DNA from: Nectonema munidae | Taxonomy: Eukaryota; Nematomorpha; Nectonematoida; Nectonematidae | Direction of reading: 5' to 3' | NCBI GenBank assembly: GCA_030549495.1 | Contig: JAUIRK010000945.1 | Span: 698,001 to 762,000 of the forward strand | DNA length: 64,000 nt | Part shown: positions 1 through 15,562 of the stretch, piece by piece | Layout: every line of letters starts with the position of its first letter | Numbering within the stretch: the stretch's first letter is position 1 | Notes under the pieces: generated by a model | What the model was told of the DNA's origin: nothing | What the model saw: the letters and a program-made list of their open reading frames with translations, nothing else | Databases searched by the model: none | Position numbers and translations under genes: made by a program

Positions 1-224
1 TAGACACTTATAACCTACAAAAATATAGCAAATTAGTCCTGAGTGAGCAAGAGTGATTGCTTACATAGATGCTTTACTCGATGAACGAAGGTCCGAATGC
101 AGTTATAAGCGTGAAACTTGTGCTCTGTAGACGAATACATTTCATTGGTGGCACGTAAGGATATACAAAATTGTGTTATAAACAGCGTAAGATAACATAC
201 GCATCTTTACCGTTTCGGGGCATT

Positions 225-375
225 TGGCCGAAAGATCAATTGTCTGTTCTGTTCGGTCAATCGTCTGTTCTGTCAAATGTTCGTTCGGTGAAATGTCTGT
301 TCGGTCAAATGTACGTCGGCTAAATGTCCATTCGGTCAGATGTCTGTCGGCCAAATGTCTTTCGGCTAAATGTCC
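225..375. repeat. Degenerate minisatellite, about 15-bp unit
   Basis: A block of roughly nine imperfect tandem units built on TTCGGTCAAATGTCTG (variants TCGGCTAAATGTC, TCGGCCAAATGTC). It explains the two overlapping low-complexity open frames on opposite strands here, which repeat the same short peptides and are not genes. Confidence 0.75.
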
Positions 376-1441
376 GGGTACCATAAACTTGACCATATGT
401 TTTGCGTATCAGTAACTTTATCCACAAACTCTTTAATCTTCATAGCATTTCAAATCTTGGACTGCTACTATGACTTTGAATTTCTAAAAAGTTAAAAATT
501 TTATTCGTAATTCCGTTTTTTTCATTTTAATAAGTTTATTATCTTCGCTGTGTAAATTGAGATTTTGAAGAAACAAAAATGACTTAGAAAAATTTAAACT
601 AAATTATCTTTTAAAAAGAGGAAAGAACGGTTTTTGGGATTAACTTTTTTTATTTTCTATTCGATAGAATGATCCTTTACAGATACACTTGAAATATACG
701 CTAAAAAATATTGACAAAATTTTGACAAAAAGACACCTTTTTCGAAGGTCAATAATTTTGGAGGAAAGAGCGAGGGGTTTGATCATATTTAGCTGTATTT
801 TTGTCTCTGTTTTTAATACAATTTACGTTTCTCGCTTGTCGATAGTTTAAGCCCAGAAATTTTAGTTTGGTTCAATTTTCTGTATTTTAAAGGTTTTAGC
901 CCATATGTCGGTGTAATCGAGTTCCAAATTTAGGAAATTTTTGCATTTTTCTAATAATTTAAAACAAAAATAAAATGAAAATATAAAAAATCATGGATAT
1001 GTTCTTGTTGTTGTTAGCCCTTAGATTATACTATCTCTATATGAGTATAATCTATCAGTTCAAAAGAAAGCTTTGTTTAAACTGAGAGAGTATTTCCATA
1101 AAAGCAAATACTCCCACGGAAAAGTGTAGAATTTTGTTACACTTTCGCAGCAGCAGCGATAAACCAGTGTAATTTCAGCCAACCCGCAAAAATCCACCAT
1201 AAGGTACTGCTGGCTTTTTGCAGGCTTCTACAAAAAAATAAAATCATGGATATCATTTTCGGTAACGATCACTGTCTTTTTTATGCTGAGAAAAAGTTAA
1301 AGAAACTAAAAAATCGTAAAAAAATTTTTTTAATTTAGAAACTACTCAAAATTTTGTGGAAAATATTGATTCAACTAATTAGATTTGTTTTCCTAATATG
1401 TTGTATGTATAAAATTATACACATATGTTTCTCTTAGGTTA

Positions 1442-1592
1442 TAGGTAAATGTACCGTGGCGTGTTTTCATCGAAAAGGCACAATTGCGCCGTTTGTATCG
1501 AACTATGAAGAAAGTAGGATTGATGTGGGATCAAACCCAAGAATTTGAGTCATCGAAACCCAGTATCTACCAAACTTTACTCACGCCCCCAT
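1442..1592 (-). mobile_element. tRNA-derived SINE, copy 1
   Basis: Reading the minus strand, a GGGGGCGTGAGTAAAG-like head is followed by an A-box-like GGTAGATACTGGG and a B-box-like GGGTTTGATCCC. An unrelated body then contains TCGATACAAACGGCGCAATT and GATGAAAACACGCC. The same order and wording recur at four other sites in the window, which defines a family with an internal RNA polymerase III promoter. This copy is diverged. Confidence 0.8.
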
Positions 1593-2825
1593 AATATTTT
1601 CAGTTATATATAGGATAATATTTTTAACTGTGCGTCTATTTCTTTCAGTGGAAGGGAGGGGAGGACCCCTTACTGTTAATCGTAAAAAAAGATCTTGGTG
1701 ACGACGAAATCGAGCATTAATAAGAAAAAATTAAAAAGGATCCGTAAGAAGAAATAAAAAAATTAGAAATCTGAAGTAATAAATGGAAACTATGATACAC
1801 ATATGGGAGCTTATATGCACAAAGAGTGGAACTGTTATAAAGAACATTTAATACTTTTATTTTCGGCAAAGCATGCAGGTAAACAAACAAAGTATTTTCG
1901 CATTTGTCCCCTCCGAAAAAAATTCTGTCAGCGTAACTGGACATACAATTTTCGTAATAAATGAACATATGTTTGGGGGCGAGAGGGTATGTCCTCCTAA
2001 CTTTTTTGGTATATTCGCAAATTTTTAATGTTTTCTTCCCTAAAGAAATTTTTTTGGAAAGTTTAACTAATAAAAACGATTTAATCATTCTTATTCATAT
2101 TTATAGGAATATGCAGTTCTGTTAAATTTATGAATTTTCCATATAAATAATATTGATGTAGTTTTTTTCGGATAGGAAATGATTTTTGAGAAAAGCTAGG
2201 AAGGTGTTCTTCAACAAAATGATAAAATTGATTTATCCCCCTGATGCTTTCAAGACAAATGAGGCCGTTTAACACCTCTATAATATTTTCTTAATGCCTA
2301 TTCCCTTCGGCGAGTTTGTCATATGGTAAAAAAAGTCTGTCCTGCAGTGTTATGAAGCAAACTTAGTTATAATTTTTTTACTTGCACATGATTACCTCAT
2401 CCATCAATTATTATTGTAGGAATACTTTTATGATTTTTCAATGATTCGTCTTGATTTTTTCGAATCGTATGATTGATTTTAAACAATATCACCTTTTCTT
2501 ACACTCTTTTTTTGATTTCTCCATTTGACAAGGTCTGACTTGAACAAATTCATCACTTAAATTAAATTGCCTGTATAAGATTGGTTAGATACTACTTCAC
2601 TTGAATACCACTTCGATCCAACATCAAGGCTCTTATGTTCATAGTTCGACGCACATGTGGAAGTTGCGCTTTGTCGATGAAAACAATTTTGTATACTAAT
2701 AATTTGTAGTTTAAATATAAGTTGTTCTTGGTCTAGCCTTGGCTCTCATTTTCCCTCTCAAAAAATTAGTTATTGATTATTTGCAATTATAAAAGTTGGT
2801 GTTATATCGACATTTTTAAATTCAG

Positions 2826-3132
2826 ACAAAAGTGGTAGCAATCAAGAAGCGATCTGGAAAGTAGCTGAGGAAAGAGAAGAAAAGAAGAATGGTGTGATGA
2901 GTCCGGCAAGCTCCAACACACACGACAACGCTTTCTTCACCAACAAAAAATTGAGTGAAAGCAGTGGTGAGCGAATAAACGCTACCACCGGCTCTTCACC
3001 TCATACCGGTTCCAGTAGTACAGGTGGTGGCGAGTCTAATGACGCAATTGCGAGCAACAATAACGAACTTGTAGAAAGCGTCTTTGGTTGTGTTAGGAAG
3101 CAGAGCTGTGCCGAAAAAAGTGCCATTCTCAG
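2826..3132 (+). CDS. Klc: Kinesin light chain, internal exon (linker before last TPR)
   Basis: Kinesin light chains bind kinesin-1 heavy chain and recruit cargo through tandem TPRs. The exon follows a good acceptor (TTTTTAAATTCAG) and ends at CTCAG|GTAGGG. Read with two leading bases, it encodes an IWKVAEEREEKKN segment. That matches the conserved PIW-hAEEREE linker that precedes the last TPR in animal KLC. The remaining ~80 residues are Ser/Thr/Asn-rich and are not a standard part of the family, so the linker is expanded. The exon ends with two bases of a codon, which fit the single leading base of the exon at 11330. The joint reads ...KSAIL-S-STLSTALINL, in the place of the usual DSPTVTTTLKNL. 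Homology is by recalled motif only. Confidence 0.75.
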
Positions 3133-4635
3133 GTAGGGCTTTCAAAGCCTTCTCTTCTATCAATTCATCCATTTTCGTCATCATCATCATCATCAACAAC
3201 ATCCTCATCTTGAGCTTCTCTGTTTCTACGCTTTTTTTGTTAAAGATGTTTCTTGTTTTTCTCGGTTAATAACTTTCCTTTCAATATCTTTATGGGCTCC
3301 TTCTTTTCAGCTTTTTACACGCCCACCAAACGCCATATGTTTAATGTCGCCTCATTGTGATGTTTCATTTGTATAATATATATAATGTATATCACATGCT
3401 TACGCGACTCATGAATTTTACGACGAGAGAAGTAAAAATGAAAGGGCTTTCTCTTGAACGCGAAAGCTTCTCTACTTTCAATCAAATATTGTATTTATTT
3501 TTTATTGTTTTAACAAAAAACAACTCAAAATTTGAAATTCACTAGATAAGTTATGTTTTCCAAGATTGCACTGTTTCTTCGCATCCTCTTTCAATTTCCT
3601 TTTATGAACTGACAAATTTTTCATATTTGACCGTATAAATATTTTCTTTCCAAGTAACCTCATTTGAACTCACTCTTTGTGTTTGCTATATAAGATTGTA
3701 TATATATATATATATTTGTTTTTTAAATCGTTTTTCTTCTTTGACAAGCAATAGTAGTTTTAAACCAAAGAATATATCCTAGTTTGAGAAGATAATTTAA
3801 AATCTCTATTTAACAAGCTCTCAAAATATAGCATTACACTGTTGCAATCAATTGACATTTTTTTCAACGACAATTTTCTTAAATTTTCAAAAAATCCATC
3901 TCATAAGTTTCCATATGTATTGAATTAAATGTTGCATATTTACCGACTTGTTAAATTATATATAGACGACTGCTTATTTATTTATATATATATGTGTGTG
4001 TATGCGTAAAGAGCATTTTGCTCATTTTCAACATTTCTAGCTTGATGTCTTTCTTTATTTGATTTGTATGCCAACATTCCATATGTGCTTTATCTTTGAT
4101 TGGCACTTCTTTCTCTATCTTTAATTTGCTCTTTCCTTTCACGCATTATATCTATCAATATTTTTAAAAAGGCCACCTTCACAATTTCCGTCCATTTTGC
4201 GTTATTTATTTGATTCTATTTTGCACACATATACGAAGCATAAAATTTTATATCCTCTATCCACATCTTGATGATGATAGTATTTTGTTGACACAAATGT
4301 TATACGCTGCTACTCAGTGTATGTATATATATACACGACACGCAATGTTAAAATTCTATTTTATTTCAATAAAGTTTTCAAACTTATGTTCTTTTCACTC
4401 GTCTCTCTCTCTCTTTCTTTGTGTGCACGTCTTGAAATAATTTTACCTTTTGTTCACTTTCACTCACTCACTTCTCTTCATTTTCTTTTTGCACTGTTGT
4501 GTGGGCGGGCGTTAAATTGCTGAAAATGATGGCGGCCTTTTCCCTTTCCATCTTTTTAATGATTTGGCTATGCCGTGTTTTTGAGATTTGAGTATTTCGT
4601 TGTGTGGCTCTGCAATGCCAACATCTATGCATTTG

Positions 4636-4795
4636 TATGTATGTCCTGTCTAGATGCTTTTTTTGTGTCAGGCGTGTATTAATACATATAAATAGGAACG
4701 TTTTGTGTCAAAAATGGCAAAATATGTATGTATTCGCGATTGCGCTAACACTAAAGCTAATTCTACCCTAATCCTAACCCAGACAATAGGTTTCC
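4636..4795 (-). repeat. Dispersed repeat 'R', copy 1
   Basis: On the minus strand this shows GGTTAGGATTAGGGTAG, a short AT spacer, TTTGACACAAAACG, TATTAATACACGCCTGACAC and CATCTAGAC. The same block in the same order occurs at 48390-48542 and 53025-53120, so it is an interspersed repeat. It has no coding content. Confidence 0.65.
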
Positions 4796-7016
4796 ACCAT
4801 TTTACACGTTACGGCCCAATTAGAAATTGGTTGAGCACTTGTCAATCAACTATTATGCAGATTGAGGAACAAATTTGAATAGTCAAAATCAGCTCCCAGA
4901 TTACGCTCTATCTCTATCAATAATGTTCACGTTAACGACCAGAATAATCAGACGATATCTAATGTAAAGCAGAAGATTTGTGTTAAAGAGCTTTGATAAA
5001 CGCAGACGATTTTATTTTTGTAAAGTCGACTCTGGGCGTTAACGGGTTAACTAGGGTTTCTATCCTGGAGGAATAATTTGATCCTAACAGAGGTTTTGAC
5101 AATTTTCCCCTTCAATGTTCAATCAGCGCCCTTATCATAACAATAATGCCATCTTTGAAGAATTTTTTGGAAATATTTTTTATAAGATTTATATAAAAAA
5201 TTATTTCATTGATCGAAAATGATTGAAGATTAAAAAAATCTCCCTGCAAAAATTTAAGTCTTATTTATTTCTCTAGAATTAAGACTATTTGATTTCTCGG
5301 AATGTAAAGAAATAATCACTTTACTTATCCATTTGGATGTCTCACACCCAAGAATACTATGAAAGCAGAATTTTTACTTGCCAATGGGTGAAAAGAGCCA
5401 CATGCCACTTTTTCTAAGAAAAACATATAAAATGTAATATATTTTGTATATTACAAATAATAAAAAAATGTAAAAAAATATTTTATATCAAAATTTCAAA
5501 TAATAAACAAAAATAATAAAAGTGTTCAAATTTTGATTAGTTATTTTTGTTGGAAAAAAACGATTTTAATTTTAACGCGCGTTGAAAATGGCCACTCAAC
5601 TTTTTTAGTGTTGGTATGAACTTTTAGATACGAATTCTATCCCGATACTATTCCGGTTTTAAAATTATTCATATTTTTAAATTAATCTTCAGGTATCTCA
5701 CCAAAAACAAGGATTATTTGGAAAAAAATTGGAGCATAAAACTTGAAGACAAGGAAAAGTCCAGTTTCAAAAACATATGTTATAATTTGATTATTCTGAT
5801 ATCTATCAATTCTTGGCAAAATAATCGTTTTGTCTAAAAGCAAAAATTTGTGATCTTTGAACATTTTGGGTTTGATTGAAAAGTATAAAAAGCGATTAAG
5901 TTTGATACACATCAATTTAGCTTAGGCTTATATATGTGTTAAAAATGGTTTTAATATGCACACAATTATCTTTTTCACATGGGCGTAATATTTAAAGCAA
6001 AGTAATACCCTAGTAATCACCCGACTAGTTTTTTTGTGGAATCGCTTCGGGGGAAAATCGCGATGACCTCTCACTCAGCATGAACGATCTTCCTTTAAAA
6101 AACAGGACACCGAACTTTAGAAACGTAACCTCCTGGTTCAAGTGTAATGGGAAAGAATAAATCAATTTTTTTATTTCGAAGTAAATCTTGATTTGCGAAA
6201 AACTATACCTGGTATTATCCTCATTGCACATTTCTTTTTAAATTGCACTATCCAAAATTTCAAAGAATCTTTAGATCTTAATAGAATTTATTATCACCTT
6301 AATGAACTAACTCGTTCCTGGCAAACTTCGCTAAGTGAGAATTTCGTAAAGTTAAGCAGAGTTAGCAAAAGTTTCTGTATGAATGTATAAAAATGTATGA
6401 ATGTATATTGAACGCCAAAGTGTATCATCAGTTTTGTGCATATTTAAACCAAAAGAACTTTAAGCTACTCCAAATTTTTACTTTTTGACAAAAATTGTTT
6501 CTCACATCTTCAGCTTCTCTTTATTTGTTCATAAAAATTTTCTTCCCAAACCACTATAGATCCTGCTTCCTTTTCTTGCAGAATTTAATATATCGTATTT
6601 AAATGACTTATCATATCCATCATGAAGTAAAACTGGTTCAGTTCGGGATACCAGAGATCTTTTCTTTCCAACAAGGTTTTCACATGCCCCAGGCAGATAG
6701 CGAAACGTTTAAGCATCTCTCTCTCTCTCTTGGACTTTGTTGTGGAGTAGGAGATTCGAATATTCACTTCCAATTTCTATCAATGAACATAATGTTTGCG
6801 GATTTAAGTTTCAAACGTTTTTGGTGTACCATATGTACACATAAAAGCACATCTCTTATTTTCTTAATGGAAAAAATGTTCTAACGCAATCAGAGACCTT
6901 CATAAATGATCAATCAAATGATACGTATGAAAAATTTGAACTTGTTTGGTGCCAATTTGAATTTGAAAAGGGATAGACCCGATTTTAGAGTTAATACCTT
7001 AATAAAATTTGTCTTG

Positions 7017-7138
7017 ATCGAGAAGGCACAATTGCGCCGCTTGTATCGAATTATGAGAAAGTAGGCTTGATGCGGGATCGAACCCAAGACCTTGAGTTAT
7101 CGAAACCCAGTACCTAACCAACCTTACTCACGCCCCCT
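7017..7138 (-). mobile_element. tRNA-derived SINE, copy 2
   Basis: On the minus strand: GGGGGCGTGAGTAAGGTTGG, an A-box-like GGTTAGGTACTGGG, a B box GGTTCGATCCC, and then the family body ending GCGCAATTGTGCCTTCTCGAT. It is less diverged than copy 1 in the tRNA-like head. It lies within the large KLC intron. Confidence 0.85.
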
Positions 7139-10100
7139 AATAAAAAAAGTTAATGAAAAAATCTAAGTTAATGCTACTTACCCTAATCTTTGTTTCAAGG
7201 CCAAATAAATGCTTTAAAATTCCACTTTATCTGTTTAATTAAAAATCCGCTCTCCCTCCCTCAAAGTTTCAATCATGCGAACCTGGTAATTGCATTATCG
7301 TTTATTTTATAACTTGTGAATTGTCCGAATTGGTTAAATACCTTTACAATTTATAAGTTGATGAAAAGTCTGACCTTTGCAAGTTATAAAAGATCTTCAA
7401 CATAGTCTAGATTAGGGGTCATCAAATTTTTTCTTGGAAAACTTTTGCATTTAAAAATGTTCATCTTTAAAAGCACACATGGTATAGTAAAATGAGCTAT
7501 TTTTAAGATAGGAAAAATTGACAAAACAAACAAAAAATTCTGTCACACCAAAAAAACAGTTTTAGTATAATATAAATAAATTGAAATGTAGTTGAATTAA
7601 ACAAATTTTATATTCAATTTTAACTTAATTTTTATAGTATTTGCAGTCTGTTGGAAATTTAAATGCGAATAATTCATATTTTTGCTCCGCCATTTTCCCG
7701 CTGAATTTTTTGGCTTTTAAAAACTTTCAACCAATCATTGATCGATCTGTATTTTCCGTTGATCACATTTTTTCCTTCAAAGACGGTAAACTAAAAGTGA
7801 AGCAAGCCAAATAAGAAATAAACCTTGGTGGACCATATGGGGGTCGGGTCTCATATTTTGTCTATCTCTGGTCCAAATGATTTTAATGAATTACGTTTTC
7901 AAAAAAATCGTTCATATTTCATCCAATTTTCAATCAGTATGAAAGAAATATTTTCAACTCTTCGATTATTATTTTTTGCTTTTAGAATTTTTTTTTTCAA
8001 ATTAAAAATAAACTTATAAAAAAATATTTTTGTTAATTTTATAGAAATATGTTTTAAGAAAATTATTTTTTATAAATTTTGCAAAAAAATTATCTAAAGT
8101 TGTTAGTTTCCAAAAAATCTAAAATTTATTTCGAACTATTTTTTTAAGTGTCACCAAACTCAGATGATGTCCATACAAAACTTCACTGCATCTGTCCTAG
8201 TAGTTATTATTAAAGAGGCTCTACAAAAGTCTCATAAGCATGGTGATGATCGGATCCAGTAATGAATTGTTATAAAACATATGTTGACGATGAAATTAAA
8301 GGATTTTAACTCATTTTTGTGTACCTTGGTATACATAGGACGCAAACAATTTTTTAGGGTTATTTTATATTAAAATACTTAGTCTAGTCTGGTTTATTTC
8401 GGGTCATGTTGGTTAAGAGCTGTTTCCAGACTTCCTGGTTCAATATTTGATTTTCACTCTGCAACCTTTTTTCTTGTCTCTTCGAAAAGTGGCAAAGAAA
8501 GACTTCTGCTTCCCAGTAAAATTGCAGAAAGCAATGACAAAGAATATGAAAGACTTAAGTGATTCATTCTACCATTTGAAAATACTCTTCACATCAGAAC
8601 TGTCAAACTTAAATCAGTCGCGTGCCGCATTTCCAATATTTTCAGCTTTTGCAGACGGAATTAAACTCTAGGATTCAAAAGACACATATCATATTTTTCA
8701 GATGGGGCATCATTTTTAAAAATTTTATCAAAATCAGAAGGTAAATTCGTAGCAGCAGAAATTGTCAAAATTGCATTTATCTGATCGTTTTTCGTCTTGT
8801 TCTGTTCTTTCACTTATTGATATAATCATTTCTGAGAAATATTCCTTGCAAAGATAAGTCGTGCCAAACTTGCTTAGAACTCTTGACAGCATTGAAGTTC
8901 TTTTTGAAAATTTACAAACAAGACATTTATAAAATCAATCAATTACTTTGTAGAAAAATTGTTTTTCATCAGAGAAAATTCAAAAGGGCAAAATCTGATG
9001 GTGAATTATGATGCATCAACTGTAGAAGGGGATATAAAAATGAAAAACATACACTTTAAATCATTGAGTATTTTGTCACAATTACTCAGAATGTCGCACT
9101 TCAACACTTCGCGTTCTGATTGCAGCCCCAGACCATATGTTCGACATTCCTGCGCCATATAGCATTTCAGGGGAAAAAGCTCTAGTTGATATAAGAACAT
9201 TTGTGTTCCAGAAATACACATGCTTGCAAAATAATGTTTACAACTGATTTTCTTATCAATGGTATTGGGTGTGAAAGCGACTTTGCTGAAAAGGATCACG
9301 AAAAGTACATATTGAGTAAAGAAAGAACACTTGTTACTTAAGACTAAATTATGCCTTAAAATTGTGGATCGAATAGTTCCGCGAAAACTGCCTCAATACA
9401 TTTTGAGCATTTGCTTCTTTAAATCAGTGCTCTTTGGGTGGGGGTCGGGGTGCGTTTTGGAATTGCTGATATAACACATTTTTTTTCATTGATTGAAACA
9501 TAGAAAGATTTTTAGATCCTTTCAAAATGTCGAACAAGCTATTTTTAATAGTTAAACGAGAAGTGTAAACTTTTTACATCTTTTTCTATGAATTATTTTC
9601 TCTAAGAGAAATGGAGAATTCATTGGATTAAAATTGTATGTACAGGTTCAATGCAGATTTTTAAAAAGATGTGACGATGAATTTTAAATTCTACTCCCTT
9701 GGTAAAAATACTTTTATTATGTTCCACATATCATATGGTAGAAAATAAAAAAGTAATAGTGCATTAACTAAAATGTACGTCTTTAATACAGAGAAACCGT
9801 ATGTATAGATAAATGTGAAAGTGATTATGATGTTAAAATGATTTTTAGTAATATTTTGAATGATGAACAACAAATCACAAAGTCACATTGGGAAAAATAG
9901 TGATAGATGTTGCGTAAAATTTGCTCCATTTTTCCATTATATTTTGCATTATATTAACACATTTTATATTTTGATTTTTTAATCAAACAAGAGAGATATT
10001 TTAATTTTTTTTTAAAATAGAAATTTTGATACCAATTTCAAATCTTTTTTTACAAAAAGAATTCTCTCACTCATATTTCCCATAATTCTACATTCTCAGG

Positions 10101-11329
10101 CTTCACAATATGTAAATTGCGTTTACACAAAAGGGTCAGGATTACTGGCTAACTTTTTAACCCCGTGCTGTGTGAAATTTGAAAAGTCAGTACAACTAAA
10201 AGAAGCAAACATGAAAGTAAATTGTTTCATTGATTAAAAAAGAGAAATGTTCTTTATCTTAGTTTATCTTTAAAACGATTTCAAAAAGTAAGAATTTTTT
10301 ACTCTTTATTTTATACCCGACTAAAATTTCAAGCTTTTTTTTTGTTTAACTTTTCGCTCGACAAGAGGAAGATTCTCGATTTGATTTTGGGTTATTGATT
10401 TTTAGCAGGCATACAATTCCATCTTCAAAAATGGCGAGATCTTAGTTTTTCACTTTTACAAATTCAGGATTTGAACAAGTATAAAGGTTGCTGCTGGGAG
10501 TATTCGCCGTACCGGCATTTTGCCACAATTCCATTTTGCTTGTTGAATACGCAATAAATGTATTTTTTTGCATTATTTCCTGAATCAATTCAATCCTATT
10601 CTAACGAACTTAACAAACAACTGACTTAATTTAGGGTTTCTGAATTTTTGTCTTCGTGCCGATTTAATGGGAAAAATTATTAGTTTGCAATTCCTTAATC
10701 TTGCTTCAAAAAATTTAAATACAACAGCGCTTACAAAGTATCTGAATAAAAGGGCAATCTGAAATCTCTCAAAAGTAATTTGTACACACAAATGTTATAA
10801 AAGAAATTCTGATAGCTTTTATTGAGAAATAGGCGCGTTTGATTGTGTGTGTGTGGCAAAAGATTAATTTTGATAAGCCAATTTTTAAAAATAATCTATT
10901 TTTGTAGAGAAAGAATATTGGCGAATACTATGAAAGTTTCATTAGTCATACTGATTTCTTATATATGATCTAAGTAAGTATATATAGGAAGAAAGTTCTA
11001 AAAAATGCGCAAAACCATTCTTTTAGATTAGTGTAGTAACGATAAAAATAAATATGAATAAAAAAAATATACAAATATCGATTCAAAAATAATTTCAAAT
11101 TTTAATTAGAATAAATCTGTTAATTTTGGAAATTTGCTTTTTTATTCCTTAATCTCACCTTTTTTTCTTGCTCAACTTTTTGAAACAAGATTAAAAAATA
11201 ATTGATTCCCGAAAAATCGCGAACCAATAATTTTGCGCCTACGGGAAAATAAAAGATTGCTATTTTAAAAGCCCATATTTCTGTCATCGTTTCCCGGGCC
11301 CTTTTTGATGTTTGAATTGCATTTTTTAG

Positions 11330-11438
11330 TTCGACTCTTTCAACCGCCCTAATCAACCTGAGTGCTCTCTACCGAAAACAAGGAAAGTATGTGGCTGCGG
11401 AAATCCTAGAAGATTGCGTTCTTCGTTACAAAAAGAGG
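11330..11438 (+). CDS. Klc: Kinesin light chain, exon for last TPR helix pair
   Basis: The 109-nt exon has one leading base plus 36 codons, between a TTTTTTAG acceptor and an AGG|GTAAAC donor. It encodes TALINLSALYRKQGKY followed by VAAEILEDCVLRYKKR. This is the signature end of the KLC TPR array; other animals have TLKNLGALYRRQGK-EAAETLE-CA-R. Phase agrees with the exon ending at 3132 (AG plus T gives Ser) and with the next exon (phase 0). This is the strongest evidence for the gene identity. Confidence 0.88.
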
Positions 11439-12286
11439 GTAAACTTTTTGAAATGCCCTTTATACTTTGATTTCGTGAGCGCTTTTTATATCTAATTTTT
11501 CCATCTTTATTTTCATTGCCTCTCATCTACTCGGTTAGAGTGTTAAGGTAAGTTCAATTTCATTCTCGCTAACTCTTTTTGACTTTAGTTACGCCTTTTT
11601 GGCCCAAGTTTTTTCTTAATTTACGCACAGATTCAACAGGCACGCATGCATACACGCATTTTAAAGCATTAATAAATCGTTAGCTACATATGTTTTTAAA
11701 GGAACAGAATTTTTAGCTAAATCGAACTTGAATCCTAAATTAGAAACATGCTTTTCCGATCTTAAGAAGTTTCTTTTTATTAACATTGAAAAAGAATTTA
11801 AATAGAAAAAAGTAATATTTAGTTTTTTTTTAAAACCAAGACACTTTAATCACAATAATACGTTTAAGATTAAAAAAACTGCTTATAATGAAGCATTCAC
11901 GTGGATTCAACGCAAAAAAGTTGATTTAACTAAAAAGCCAGGTGTGCTTTTAAATAACCAACTTACTATGCTTATATGACTGAGTTTAATTTTTTATGAT
12001 AAAAATGGCAATTTTGATACAGATTGAATTTATGGTACAAAAAGGTACGCAAAAATATCATTTTTGGAAGCTCTTTTTCTACGACATGTTATCCAAAAAT
12101 AGGATTACATAAACACAACGCTAAACAGATACATGAAAATTTTAAGTATATATTTTTTTAAAATGAACAAGCTTTTATATAAATGAAGCATTTAGCGAAC
12201 GTAAAAATGATTTTGAAAGACTTGAAACATTTAACATGAACACGAAATTTACATTTTTCCTTTGCTTGAGTAATTTGTGCATAAGG

Positions 12287-12421
12287 GGCGTGATTAAGGT
12301 GGGTTAGATGCTAGGTTTCGATAACTCAAGGCCTTGGGTTCGATTCCGCATCAAGTCTACTTTCTCATAGTTCGATACAGTGCCTTCTCGATGAAAACAC
12401 CCCACGGTACCTTTACCTTGG
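12287..12421 (+). mobile_element. tRNA-derived SINE, copy 3
   Basis: GGGGCGTGATTAAGGTGGGT, an A-box-like GGTTAGATGCTAGG and a B-box-like GGGTTCGATTCCGC are followed by the body TCATAGTTCGATACAG and GATGAAAACACC. The body has lost a short segment (GGCGCAATT) present in other copies. It lies in the last visible intron of the kinesin light chain gene (11439-12613). Confidence 0.85.
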
Positions 12422-12613
12422 AGTAATTTGTTAGCATTGAATCTTGAAACCATTTGTGTTGTAACTAAAGTTGAAAAGTGTTATTATATTTTTTTCTTTT
12501 TTTTCATTTTTACCTCATTTTTTTTAGAAGTAAAGGTAATTTTTACGATTATTTCATATAAAATTACTTTTGATTAAAATGTTTAATTGAATTTTCATAA
12601 TCTTGCATTAAAG

Positions 12614-12838
12614 TTGGAGCAAAAACATACCTTTTCCAACACGCCAACAACACAAACATGTTTCCCTTCGCCCATTTTCCCATCTTCCTCACTTTCAACG
12701 TCTTCAATCCAATCCAGTCTTATCTCCACCTCCCCCAAACAACAATACATTCCTTCTAAAATGCATCCAAGTCAACAAACACCTCAAAGAAGTGAATTGA
12801 AGGAGAGGATCCAAAAAATATTCAACCTCACTTCATGA
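12614..12838 (+). CDS. Klc: Kinesin light chain, probable C-terminal exon
   Basis: Seventy-four codons and a stop follow a plausible acceptor GCATTAAAG, in the phase 0 required by the preceding exon. The tail is Ser/Thr/Pro/Gln-rich and ends in a short charged stretch, SELKERIQKIFNLTS. KLC C-termini downstream of the TPRs are known to be variable and low-complexity, so the tail does not prove membership. Assignment rests on phase, strand and adjacency. The open frame could begin upstream at 12587, but that would be intronic under this model. Confidence 0.5.
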   Translation: MEQKHTFSNTPTTQTCFPSPIFPSSSLSTSSIQSSLISTSPKQQYIPSKMHPSQQTPQRSELKERIQKIFNLTS

Positions 12839-13312
12839 CACGCGTCAAATTCAAAAATTTTTAAAATTTCTCACCTTAATATATTTTATTTTCAAATTTT
12901 TTTTATTTTTTTCTTCTTAAAATTGATTTTTGTGTTGCTCATTTTTTATTATTATTATTATTATTTTGCTGCTTTTCTAATCCAATCAAAATAATTGTGT
13001 ATTCCTTCAAACTTTTATATTCTTTCACTTTTTACTTTTATTTACTACGCAAATATTTATCCTGCAGAGAAGTGTTTTTTATTACGATCTGTTTAAATAA
13101 TAAATGTGCTTTAAATGTTTTACATCTTTTGAATCATTTCAAACATATGCCATTTTTGGCATATTATTATTAGCCATGATTCCTAAATGTAGAATTTTTT
13201 AAGATTTAGATTTATTGACCAATCAGGTGATTTAAAATTTGTAGTCATTTTCTTAGTGATCTTATCTACTGTCATTTAATTCATTGACAGGTCATGAATG
13301 ATGATGTATAAC
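12839..13312. other. 3' flank of the KLC gene, no further gene seen
   Basis: T-rich sequence with TTATTATTATTATT tracts and several possible polyadenylation signals (for example AATAATAAATG near 13096). Nothing else is recognisable before the trinucleotide array. Confidence 0.4.
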
Positions 13313-15406
<2,094 letters not shown>

Positions 15407-15465
<59 letters not shown>

Positions 15466-15517
15466 GAATGATGATGATGATGATGATGATATGATGATGA
15501 TGATGTGGATGGGGATG

Positions 15518-15562
<45 letters not shown>

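Larger units (their letters stand above)
1..2825. other. Intronic or 5' spacer sequence before the first visible KLC exon
   Basis: AT-rich DNA without a convincing exon. It holds a minisatellite near 225-375 and a SINE at about 1442-1592, both listed separately. No TPR-coding segment of kinesin light chain could be read here. The earlier exons of that gene are therefore probably upstream of the window, and this stretch is probably intron. Short open frames here look like chance. Confidence 0.4.
3133..11329 (+). other. 8.2-kb intron of the kinesin light chain gene
   Basis: Bounded by a GTAGGG donor and a TTTTTTAG acceptor, with phase conserved across the splice. The interior is AT-rich with (TA)n and (TC)n patches. 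It contains one copy of a dispersed repeat at about 4636-4795 and one SINE at 7017-7138. The open frames inside are short and show no recognisable domain. Confidence 0.65.

Noticed and set aside
142-415. Overlapping opposite-strand frames with repeated short peptides
   Set aside because: They arise from the minisatellite at 225-375.
4760-4790. Telomere-like CTAACCC / TTAGGG wording
   Set aside because: It is a single degenerate stretch inside dispersed repeat R, also seen near 48410 and 52975, and not a tandem telomeric array.
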